Below are positions 23,401 through 32,216 of a DNA stretch of 64,000 bases, piece by piece. Position numbers and translations under genes: made by a program. The DNA is from Bilabrum cf. latius (Eukaryota > Bigyra: Bicosoecida > Bigyra > Bicosoecida): NCBI GenBank assembly GCA_965178125.1, contig OZ237752.1, positions 124,001 to 188,000 on the forward strand, written 5' to 3'. The notes beneath the pieces were generated by a model. That model was not told the DNA's origin, ran no database searches, and worked only from the letters and a program-made list of their open reading frames with translations. Position 1 is the stretch's first letter; each line of letters begins with the position of its first letter.

Positions 23401-23990
23401 ATCGCTTTCCTGCCCGATAACAGCCGCACCTTGTGAGCTTGATGCTGTCGACCTGCTGGCTAGCGGCGAGCCATGCGTAGCATGCACAATGGGCGCTCGC
23501 TACTAGTTCATTCGACGGGTCTCGGATTTCGGGCTAGCATAGCTTGCGCTTCTGGAACGTTGTACTGAGCCTCCATCGCTGCTGCGTGTGGTGGGCTCGT
23601 TGTGGCGAGTTGGCGCCACTGGCGGTCGGCGGCTGCCGTCGTCTCCGGGCATTTCTTCATCCAACCGACGTCCTCGCCCCCGTCGACGCGGGCGGTGCTG
23701 AGATGAAGAAGACTCTCCTGCCGTCTGAACCTACGAGGGATCATTGTCCCGTAATTTGGATCGTTTTCGGTCCTGTTTCCACTGGTGTGATTCTGCCGAT
23801 TGCAAAAAGTCGATCAATTCCTGCGTGGTACGATCGGGCCAGGAACGAGGAATATACTTCATGCCTAATATATGTACCGTAGCAGTGGGTATGCTCTGAA
23901 ACAGGATACGACTCGAGCATAACACGTATCGGCTCATTTCGTTCTCACGCCCATTCCGGGCGACTCTGCTGCCAAATCTTCATCCGACAT
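20479..23990 (-). CDS. Unknown coiled-coil protein with hydrophobic C-terminus
   Basis: Two exons, 23990-23949 and 23895-20479, flank a 53-nt GTGAGA...TTTCAG intron that preserves frame; 1,152 residues. The start gives MSDEDLAAESPGMG joined to SIPTATVHILGMKYIPRSW, far better than any unspliced start. TAG is read as Gln at 23733, 23505, 23502, 22182 and 21948 (first base, minus strand). Two Glu/Arg/Ala coiled coils are clear, at about bases 23330-23060 and 21640-21430 (LQRLEAVEKELEAERRA). The C-terminus has hydrophobic stretches (LVSLALRVCIMAPCLLL, WVATTCLLSMVMCC) that may anchor it in a membrane. The frame meets TAA at 20481-20479 and then TGA at 20448-20446, so the true end depends on whether UAA is a stop. 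The 3' end faces the neighbouring gene with under 90 bases between stops. Family not recognised. Confidence 0.65.
22646..22699. repeat. 27-bp perfect direct repeat, two copies
   Basis: A 27-base unit beginning GCCGTTGAACCCGC occurs twice in tandem (22646-22672 and 22673-22699). It duplicates nine residues (AGSTATGTV-like) in the coiled-coil protein on the minus strand without a frameshift. Confidence 0.9.
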
Positions 23991-24190
23991 TCTCAGGTGA
24001 CTCTCAGACATAATATTGTAGGGTATACGTGCGTTGCTGTACCCAATCGCCGTCCCAGTGGCTTTCAAGCTGTTGCGCACAGTAGAATGAGTGCGGGCCA
24101 TCAAGAGCCATCCGGTTCGCCGACGCCTCGTGGTCGCAAGTCGGCGAGCTAAAACTCCAGCCGGATCCTCCCCTTCTGTCTCTCAGCCAC

Positions 24191-27100
24191 TCAGCATCTC
24201 TCAAAAATCTTGTAGAGCTGCTCGGTGCACGCCACTTGCACCGTCCTGTGGTCCTCGGCGAGGCCGCGGGGAGGCAGCAGAAGACGCCGGGCAGCGGGCC
24301 ACATCACGTGCTCGGCGATGAAGAATGCCGATTCCGGGTCCGACCTGTGTTCCTCGGCCCGCCCCACCTCCATCCCAGGCGCCTCTCTGCCCTCGGTTGA
24401 CCCCCCATCCCCATCCCCACCAGCAGCCGCACCGGCTCTGTCGTCCAGGAGCCCCCTCGGCACCGGCCGGGCCCAGTCGGGTATGTCAGGCAGCCTCGCG
24501 TAGAACCGGCCAATGGCCTCCGAGACGGTCCGGAAGCAGGGCCCCTCCTCCTCCCACTCGGCCTGCAGCGCAAGGTCCAGCAAGAACGAGGGCAGCCAGT
24601 CCATGCACGGAGTGTGCCCATCCACGAGCCTGGGCAAAGAGGTGAGGCAGGGGCGCGGCTGGGCGGGGGATGAGCCGGCAGACGAAGACGAAGAAGAAGA
24701 GGAAGAAGAGGAAGAAGAGGAGGAGGAGGAGGACGATGACCCGCCTTCGCCCTTGCTCCCAGCCTCAACTGCCTGCACAGAGATCCCGATCCCGAAGTAC
24801 TGGCCCAGCATCTCGCCCTTGCTGGCCAGCAGCACCGCAGCTTCCTGCACCAGCTGCTCCCTGGCCTGCGGGTCGGCGATCTCGGCCGCCACTGCCCCTC
24901 CCGCCGCGTCCTCCTCCTCAAGGGCCAACTGCAGGAGCTCCGTGATGGAGGGGGCTGGCTCCAGCTGGAAGGAGTGCATGTTGGCGAAGAGGCCGAGTGC
25001 CCTCTGGTAGAAGAGCTGCTGGCTGCGGGAGAAGAGAAGCGGGGTGGAAGGGGGAGAGAGAGAAGGGTCATTGCATTGCAGGGCATCGGATAGGGACGAA
25101 TGCGTGTGCCTCGAACATGCGAGGAAAGAACCAAGCGCCCGCGCGCAATCCATACCGAGCTCGTGCTCGAGTCGGCTCTCACAAGTATTCGTAGTGGTTG
25201 ACCAGAACCAGCCTGGTCTTGTGCTGCACCAGTGACAGCTGCTCGTCCACGACCCCCACGAAGGTGTGTTCCCTGACGATTGCCTGCAGGGCGGGGTGCA
25301 CGGCTGCCTTGGCTTCGTCCAGGAGTCCCAGCACGCTGGGCAGCTTCACTTCGCGCCTCTGGTTTCTCTGCCTCTCTGCGCGTCTCTGGGACAGCATCGC
25401 GCGGTAGCTTAGTCGCTTGGCCTGCGAGGCTGGCACGCCGCCATCGTTGGGATCAGTGGCATCGGTGCCACCGGTGCCTCCGGCTGCTTCCCCCTGCGAC
25501 CCGTTGGCTGCAGCGGCATCCACCACGGGATCCATTGCTCCCTGTTCTCTCCCCCTCTTGTGTCCGAGTCCCGCGCCAGCACTAGCATGCGATGCACCTA
25601 CCTAGGCACCCAGCGCAGTCCCAGCCACAGCACTCGCTTGGGCATCCACCGCCAGCTGCATCCCCACTGCCCCGGCCCTCTCCGCAAGAGGACCCTCACC
25701 CTCCACCCCGTCCTCGCAGCAATCGTCCATCGACGCCTGGCCATTCCTAGCAGCAGCGGCGCCCTCCAGTGCAGCCAGCTGGCGGACATCGTCCGGATCG
25801 TAACCCAGCTACCTGTCCGTGCCAGCTGCTGCACCCGTGTCGGCACCAGAGGCCAAGTCCAGCTGTGCAGCCCCCATCCCCTCACCCGGATCCATCGCAC
25901 CGTCCTCCCCCATCCCACTCGTCACACCGCCCTACCGCGCCGACACCATGAACGAGTCGAGTCTCTGCAGCTTGGTGTCCGTGCGGACCAGCTTGTCGGG
26001 CCGCTTGGCCGGAGCCGTGCGAGACGAGGCCCCGCCCTGCACGGGCACGCCGCTTGTTCCCTGGGACGCCCCCTGCTTCCGCTTGGCGGCAGCCTCCTGC
26101 GTAAACACGTACGGCAGGGGGCGGCGCGGCCTGGTTTTGCGCGACTAGGATGATGATGACGAGGAGGAGGCGGCTGCCCGCCCTCTGCTTCCGCCTTGTC
26201 TCGCCCTGCCTCCACCCTCGTCCTCGTCCTCCTCCTCATCATCATCACCATCGCTTTCACTCCCGTCCTCCATTGAAGCCTGACTCCCTTTCCTGCCCCT
26301 CCTGCTCTTGCTGGACCCACCGTCACCTGCACCGTCACCGCCATCAACACCGCCACCGCCCGTCCCCTCACCCGCTCCCGCCACCACGGCGTGTCCATCC
26401 CCGTCCAGCCCCACCTACAGGAAATCCACTCCCGCCAGGGAACTCCTCTGCGTCTGCGCATTGCGATGGGACGATTTGCGACCGGCCTGGCCGGCCCCTG
26501 TGGACCCCGCCTTCAGCGAGGAACCAGCCACCGCCGCCGTGCCTCCGGGCAGCAGAGCCTGGGAGTAGAAGGTGCGGCTGCGGTTGGCCCCCTGCAGCGC
26601 CGCCTCTATCGCCTCCGTGGCGGCTGCAGCCACCTCGTCTTCGTGAAGGAGGGCGACGTGCCTCTTGGCGGGGTGCACATTGACGTCCACGTGGGAAGGA
26701 GGCAGCTCCACCTCGAGGTACACGAAGGGGTGGGAACCCTTGGGGAGGCAGTGCTGGAAGGGCTGCGTGCAGGCACGCTTGAGTGTCGGGCTCTCGACCA
26801 GACGATGGTTGACGAAGAGCACAAATATGCCCCGCTTCATGCTGTAGCTGGCCCCCGTGCACATCCCCTTGAGTCTGAAGCAGGGGCGGGCACCCATCAG
26901 GCCGTTGTCGCTACCGCCGCCGCCTCCGTCACCGCCGCTGCCACTGCTGCCGGACTCGGCTGCATCCCCCGCGCGAGGGAGAGTGCTCGCGCTGGTCGCT
27001 TCCGGGGCGCTGCTTGAAGCAGGCAGCTGGGGCAGCTACAGCCCCTGTGCCGGGTGGGTGGCGCTGGATGCTTCGTCGGTGCCTGCGGCTGCGCTTGCCC

Positions 27101-28039
27101 CGGATGCTGCAGTCGGCTTTGACGAGGAGGTGGACGACGCTGCAGCCGATGCTGCTTTGGGACTTGCTTCTACTCCAACCGCTGCCTCGAATTCGATCAG
27201 TTCCCTGGAGAGCGCGTGCCCATACGCCAGCCCGATCACCTCCTTCCTCCTCTTGCCTGCCACAGAGGTGGTGTGCAGGTCGGGGGCCGCTCCGGTGCCC
27301 TTGCGGCAGGTGAACGAGCGGCCCCCCGGGCCGAAGTGCACGGCATATCGCGTGACGACGTCGAGCACTCTCTGGTACTCGTCACTGGGCGACCGCATCG
27401 CCGCTCGGCGGGTCGGCATGTTGTAGAAGAGATCCTCTGCCGTGATCTGAGTGCCTGGCACGCCGGCGGATGGACGGACCTGGGCCTTGCCACCGGCGCG
27501 CATCGGCGCAACGTTGCCGTCTTTGTATGCCGCTTTGTAGGCACAGGCTGCGCCACGGACCATGGAGAGGATGGTCAGCCTCGACACATGGCTGATGCTC
27601 GCGAGAGCCTCCCCTCGGAACCCGAACGTGCTCATCCCCTCCAAGTCTTCGTACTTTTTCAGCTTACTCGTGGTGTGTCGCTCACAAACAATATTCATAT
27701 CCCTCTTCTGCGATGAACAGAATGATTTTGCGCTCAAAATTTGAATGGATGACGGAAGAAGCTCCGGCTGGTGAGCTAGCAACGATACCATTAACAACAC
27801 AGCAGCTCATCAAATTAGGGTGCTCTACTAACATGAATACCGTGGCCATCATCTTGAATTTGCAGAACTGCAAGACCACCATTCTTTGCGGTAACTTGGA
27901 TGTTTCTAGCACCAGCGTCAATACTATTCTCAAGCAACTCTTTCAGCGCAGATGCAGGACGGTGGACAACTTCACCAGCTGCTATTCGGTCAACAACTTC
28001 CTTGCTCAGCCTTCGAATACTACCGCCATTGCTGCTCAT
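24191..28039 (-). CDS. MLH1: DNA mismatch-repair protein MLH1
   Basis: MutL homologue that pairs with PMS-type partners in nuclear mismatch repair. Exons 28039-27833, 27707-25183 and 25022-24191 give 1,187 residues; the introns (GTTAGT...CGCAG, 125 nt; GTGAGA...CGCAG, 160 nt) fall where the family alignment demands. GHKL ATPase motifs are intact: [20 protein letters not shown] with the catalytic Glu, [19 protein letters not shown] and [17 protein letters not shown]. Then come [20 protein letters not shown] and the C-terminal dimerisation region, ending LYKIFERC, the diagnostic MLH1 terminus. Six TAG-Gln codons (minus-strand first bases 27038, 26417, 26147, 25934, 25811, 25604) lie in disordered parts. 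Length is about 1.5 times the usual because of an insert of about 100 residues before FVNHRL, a long acidic/Ser linker, and poly-Ser near 24690-24740. Stop TGA. Confidence 0.95.
24690..24740. repeat. (GAA/GAG)n tract encoding poly-Ser in MLH1
   Basis: A purine-rich AAGAAGAGGAAGAAGAGG tract on the plus strand reads TCTTCC... on the coding strand and encodes about 22 Ser in the MLH1 C-terminal region, between the [13 protein letters not shown] segment and the SLPRLVDG segment. Confidence 0.85.
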
Positions 28040-28233
28040 ATCGAATAAATCGAACGCAAGTGTTTGCTCAGCGAATTGGTTCCGCTAATAGCCAAACCGG
28101 AACTACCGATTCACGCGGCGCCAAGGATCCATCATGGATACGGGTGGATTTATCCCACTTGTTCTTGCCGTTGATAGGACATTCAAAACTCCTGACGTCC
28201 TTACGTTGTACTTTATACCTACAACTACCTCTT
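28040..28233. promoter_or_regulatory. Shared promoter region of the divergent MLH1 and VOC genes
   Basis: Only 194 bases separate the ATG of MLH1 (minus) from the first ATG of the VOC gene (plus). The sequence is AT-richer than the gene bodies. A bidirectional promoter is inferred from spacing; I see no unmistakable TATA box. Confidence 0.5.
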
Positions 28234-29683
28234 ATGTCAAAGAAAATCTCGAAAAGCGTGATTTGTGCGATTCATTCCCCCGATCCCCGGCAGCATACAG
28301 AGTGGGCTGTATCCGCATTTAACGGAGAAATCTTTGGTATTCAGGATGCTCCCGGGAAGAAAGGCTGCTTGCAGTCTATTTTTAAGGTGAGGTTGCGCTC
28401 TCACTGCATGCTGCCGATCATCACTGGGGTTCTGTGGTGGCCGAGGTGACCCGGAGAAATTTAGCGATCAACTGCCGCTTGGCGCTGCATTGGCTTTTTC
28501 ATGGCCACACAAACTGTACAGTCAATCAAAACCTGCAGCAAATACACACAAGTAAAACCTAAACCTACATACTTCGCAGATTCATGGCACCAACTTGATG
28601 ATGGAGAGCTGCGGGCCCGGCGAATCGCCGACGGGATTCCACCAGGTCGTGGATGCCGGGAGCGAGCACGAGGCAAGTGCTCTGCACGCCAGCCTACTCG
28701 CCAAGCACGGCGCCAAAGAGGTGTCACCGATGGCTCGGTCACCATGCGGCGCTTGGATGGGCGACGTGACCGACCCGTGGGGCCTCCGGTGGACCCTGTA
28801 CGCCAAGGGCGGCGATGGCGAACAGGCAGGAGCTTCGACTAGTAGCTCAGGCGGCGCAGCTGCAGCTGCAGCTGGAGCTTCATTGACTTCGTCTTCGTCT
28901 TCGTCCGCCGCGGCAACTGCCTCAAGCACCTCATCGCTTACCACTCCTGCCATGGTGACGGTCGTCATCTCTCCCTCAGCCAAGGCACACGGGGAGTGGC
29001 TGGCGGCTGCTGCCGGCGGCAAGGTCGAGGCCGTGTTTGAGGGAAAGGACGGAAAAGTCATGCACAGCGATGTGGCGGTAAGTCACCCCGCTCCGCTGCT
29101 GCGCACTAATGGACCTGTGGATCGCACAAAAGTCCTGCAGTTGCCTGTCATGATTGCATAGTTTACCACGCTGCCGCTTATGTACCCCTGAAGCACCGAT
29201 GTTTTTCACCAGTCCCCACTTCCCTATTCCCTGCAGGTGAAAGGCGCCCACATCTACATCGAGGACAGGCACGGAGAGATGCCCGGCGTGCTCCGAGCCA
29301 CTGGGCCCTCAGAGCCCGCTCCCCTGGGACCCAAAAATGCCGTCCGCATCGCACCTCATGGCTGGTACGTTATGATGAATCTAACCCCGGCAGAAATTAA
29401 GCCTGTGTTCGATGGCATGGTTGCTAAAGGAGCCAAGGTGATCGAGCCCCTCGAGCACAAGTTCTGGGGGGCCCAGTTCGGCGTGGTCCGTGACCCGTTC
29501 GGAACCGACTGGGGGCTGCACGCCGATGATGCTCCGTAGGAGGACTGTCCTGTCAACACTGACGAAAAAGCCGGGACGGGCGCGGCAAGCACTCCCACGG
29601 GAGCAGCGAGCGGAGCAGGTGCTCCTGGTGGAGCAAGTGCTTCAGAGGAGCAGCCAGGCACCAAGCGGCCCAGGATTGAGTGA
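28234..29683 (+). CDS. Two-domain VOC superfamily (glyoxalase / PhnB-like) protein
   Basis: Three exons (28234-28386, 28580-29077, 29237-29683) encode 365 residues; introns start GTGAGG and GTAAGT and end CGCAG and TGCAG. The splice model is supported because it completes the first of two tandem VOC domains. Domain 1 (about residues 1-95): SVICAIHSPDPRQHTEW ... IHGTNLMMES ... DVTDPWGLRWTLY. Domain 2 (about 145-260): TVVISPSAKAHGEWL ... VKGAHIYIEDRH ... HKFWGAQFGVVRDPFGTDWGL. The pattern is PhnB/YdcJ-like; most such proteins bind metal, but the substrate cannot be read from sequence. A Ser/Ala linker joins the domains. One TAG (29537-29539) just after domain 2 is read as Gln; the tail ends in a basic KRPRIE before TGA. 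Head to head with MLH1. Confidence 0.85.
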
Positions 29684-29942
29684 CCAGGCTTGCGTGAAAC
29701 CCGGTATGCTTGCACCTGCTGATTATAATTTGAGCATTATGTTCCTCACGCACGAAATTGGCCCACAGTCTTGGTGTCGTTGAATCCAAGTCACACTCAA
29801 AGACCCGAGAGAGATCGTAGCTCGTTACTAGGTCGGTGCTCGGAGCCTAAGATTTTGTCGTTTAATGCAGCCCATCGGATGATTCACTTCAACATTCTCA
29901 ATAGGACTTCAGTCAATAAATGCTACGCTCGCCATCGCGGCC

Positions 29943-30104
29943 ATGGTCATGGGAGTGCTTGCCTACACAGCACACGCACAGGAGAGCTGCCAATCCGGGT
30001 GCGTCTGCAACAGCGTGGACTAGGGCCTAATTGACGTCTCGGCTTGTGGGAGCTGCACTGCAGACTTATGCAACAACTAGTCCGGGACTTGCCAGGGATC
30101 CTGA
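29943..30104 (+). CDS. Possible small secreted Cys-rich protein
   Basis: A 53-codon ORF that exists only if TAG is Gln (30021-30023 and 30078-30080); stop TGA at 30102. It has a short hydrophobic start (MVMGVLAYTAHA) resembling a signal peptide, then seven cysteines in about 40 residues, including a C-x-x-C then DLCNN pattern that recalls the end of Ly6/three-finger domains. A longer N-terminus through an unseen upstream exon is possible (ACTTCAG precedes it). It lies in the convergent gap between the VOC and phosphoesterase genes. No homologue is claimed; weak call. Confidence 0.3.
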
Positions 30105-30217
30105 AGGCTGTCATCTCGAGCAATGATTGCTACTTGGATGATATTTTAATCTTCTTCTTGATAATTTATGTGGTCGCATCTATTCTTTTAACGTTGCTGT
30201 TTCCATTTTCATCATAA
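30068..30217 (+). CDS. Possible small membrane peptide or terminal exon
   Basis: A 49-codon ORF from ATG 30068 to TAA 30215 whose second half is strongly hydrophobic (ILIFFLIIYVVASILLTLLF), as in a tail anchor or GPI-attachment signal. It overlaps the Cys-rich ORF in another frame, so the two may be exons of one spliced gene (ectodomain plus C-terminal hydrophobic signal), but I could not find a convincing donor site to join them. Confidence 0.2.
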   Translation: MQQLVRDLPGILKAVISSNDCYLDDILIFFLIIYVVASILLTLLFPFSS

Positions 30218-30286
30218 AGAAGGAGAAATTAAATCATATCTGCCCAACTCACTCCGTCTCTACTGCGCGCATTGGCATCCTCTTCT

Positions 30287-31957
30287 TCACCCTTCATCCT
30301 CAGCCGCAGCCTCAGCTTCAGCCTCAGCCTCCTCTGCACCTGCAGATGCTCCGCGATCCTCATCCTCCTCCCCATCCCCCTTCTTCCTCGCTATCAGGTC
30401 GACCACGATGGGCGGGTTGTGCAGCTGCTGCCATCGGTCGCATGAGCTTGCGTTCACAAACAAGGTGCGATCCAGGCCGCCGCTGCCCCCACTCCCGCCG
30501 GCAACCGCCGCTGGACTGCCACCGCTCGCCCCGCCCAGCGCGGCCGCTGACCCCCCACCAACCCCGCGGCTGGAGCTGAGCGGCCCCTGCGCCCTCTCAA
30601 TCGTCACACCGTACCCCTCATGAATGTGGCCAAAGGCGTGCACCCTGGGACGTATCCTGCGGGCAGACTCCACCAGCGCTCTTGGAGACCCCAGGTGGCT
30701 CCCCTTGTGCCGCCCGTCCATGCCCACAATGGCGTCACCGTGCCCCGCGGGGGGGCCATGGGTGACCAAGATATCGACCGCGCCGTCTCCAGGGACCGCC
30801 GCCAGAGACCGCTCGAACTCGCGGGGGCCGCTGTTCCAAGGCAAACCGCACACTACAATGCCCCCCATCAGGGTCACGCACTCGTCATGCAGCGGTATCA
30901 CATTGTGTCTCAGGAGCACCGCATCACCCTCGAGCCGCTCCCCTCCCGGGCCCTTGTGCCTGTTCGCGAACTCCTCCTCGATCGGGTCGGCCGACTCTCT
31001 TGAGTCGCGGCCCATGCCGTGGATGGACCTGGCGCCCATGGCCCGGCTCTTTATTCGCTCCGAATCCGCCGCCCACCCGTCCTTGTACATCGACTTGCGG
31101 TGTCCGGGGGGCAGGAAGAGCCTCGAGTCGTGGTTCCCGTGGATGACCAGCCTCTGTCTGCAGGTGGGCGGGCCCATCTTGGAGAACCACTCGGCGAACG
31201 CATCAAGCTCCTCGCGGCCCGACACGCGGGAAAAATCCCCGCAGTGGATCAAGACATCCGTGTCCGGGGGGATGTGCAGCACGCCGTCGGCGGCCCGGCG
31301 GCCGTGCACGCCAACCTGCTGCGAGTGCGTGTCGGAGATGAAGGCCACGCGGGTGGCCCCCCTGGGCTTGTGCGAGCGGGCGCGGTGCCACCCGCTCACC
31401 AGCCGCAGGTCCACGGGAATGGCTCCCAGCTTGGGGTGCAGGCTCAGCCAGGTCCTGGCCGCGGCGCTGTCGTACCGAGCAGCCACTGGTGCTCGCCGTG
31501 CCGCAGCATCCATCGCGTCATCGTTCCTACCAGCCTCCAGTGCCTTTTGCAGATCGTCAGCTGCTGCGTCGATGGCAGCCTGATCATGGGCTATCTATTC
31601 AATGCGCGCTACCAACGCACTCGAGTCCGCGTCATCCGCGGCACCCGCCCCTTCCCCGCTGGCAGCTTCTGGCGCATCCCCGGGTGCTGCAGAAGGGCTC
31701 TCATCCGAGCCAGCAGCAGCTTTGTCCGACTGCGTACCAGCTAACAACTAACCTGAATTGGTACCGGACAGTGTGGACGGGCCCGATCCGCCAGTGATCG
31801 CGCGCCGTATTACTCTGACGTCGTCGAGCACTGCCGCCAGGATATCTCTCTGCTGCCGCTGCTCGAACCGCACTGCGGCCAACTGCTTGCCAAACTCCCG
31901 AAACTATAGCTTACATAACTACGCTAGCTGATCGACGTCACTCATGGCAGCTGCCAT
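30287..31957 (-). CDS. MPPED-like metallophosphoesterase
   Basis: 556 residues, stop TGA. The calcineurin-like phosphoesterase core carries its metal-binding motifs in order: FISDTHSQ (D209, H211), HCGDFS (D241), VIHGNHD (N275, H276), LVTHGPP and AFGHIHEGYGV, then VNASSC and NPPIVVDL typical of the MPPED1/2 branch. Such enzymes hydrolyse phosphodiesters, cyclic nucleotides in some members. The N-terminal 150 residues are a helical Gln/Ala/Asp-rich region visible only with TAG as Gln (minus-strand first bases 31921, 31906, 31750, 31597). The start chosen is the first ATG after an in-frame TGA (31957); a second ATG follows at 31945. The C-terminus is Glu/Ala-rich. Single exon. The 5' part is AT-richer than the catalytic part. 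Confidence 0.88.
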
Positions 31958-32216
31958 CTTTTGGTAGTTCCAGAGAATGCATCATTCTCGCATGCTTCGG
32001 GAACTCTGTCAAACCGGAACAAAACGAGAAAGGCAACTCGATGGACGTGCTCTTCGCCAGTGAGACAACTTGCAGCAGCGTGATACATAATGCAAATCTA
32101 GAAACCTTCGCGCCCTCCGCTGGCCCGCTAGTCCCGCCCGCCAGCCTCCCACCTCCCACCTGCCACCAACTTGAAGCTCACCCACAGCCTCCGACACCCT
32201 CGCCCCCTCAGGATCC
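31958..32216. other. Intergenic region, phosphoesterase promoter and beta-helix gene 3' end
   Basis: 259 bases between two minus-strand genes. The phosphoesterase-proximal half is AT-rich, the other half is C-rich. No additional gene seen. Confidence 0.4.

Larger units (their letters stand above)
6419..26063. repeat. Dispersed exact 10-mer CAGGGAACAA / TTGTTCCCTG
   Basis: Seven exact copies: 6419, 10129, 11435, 12155 and 13639 (plus); 7307 and 26054 (reverse). Several GGGAACAA relatives occur elsewhere (for example 1381, 10148, 37722). They encode different residues by frame (REQ, GNN, GNK). Confidence 0.7.
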
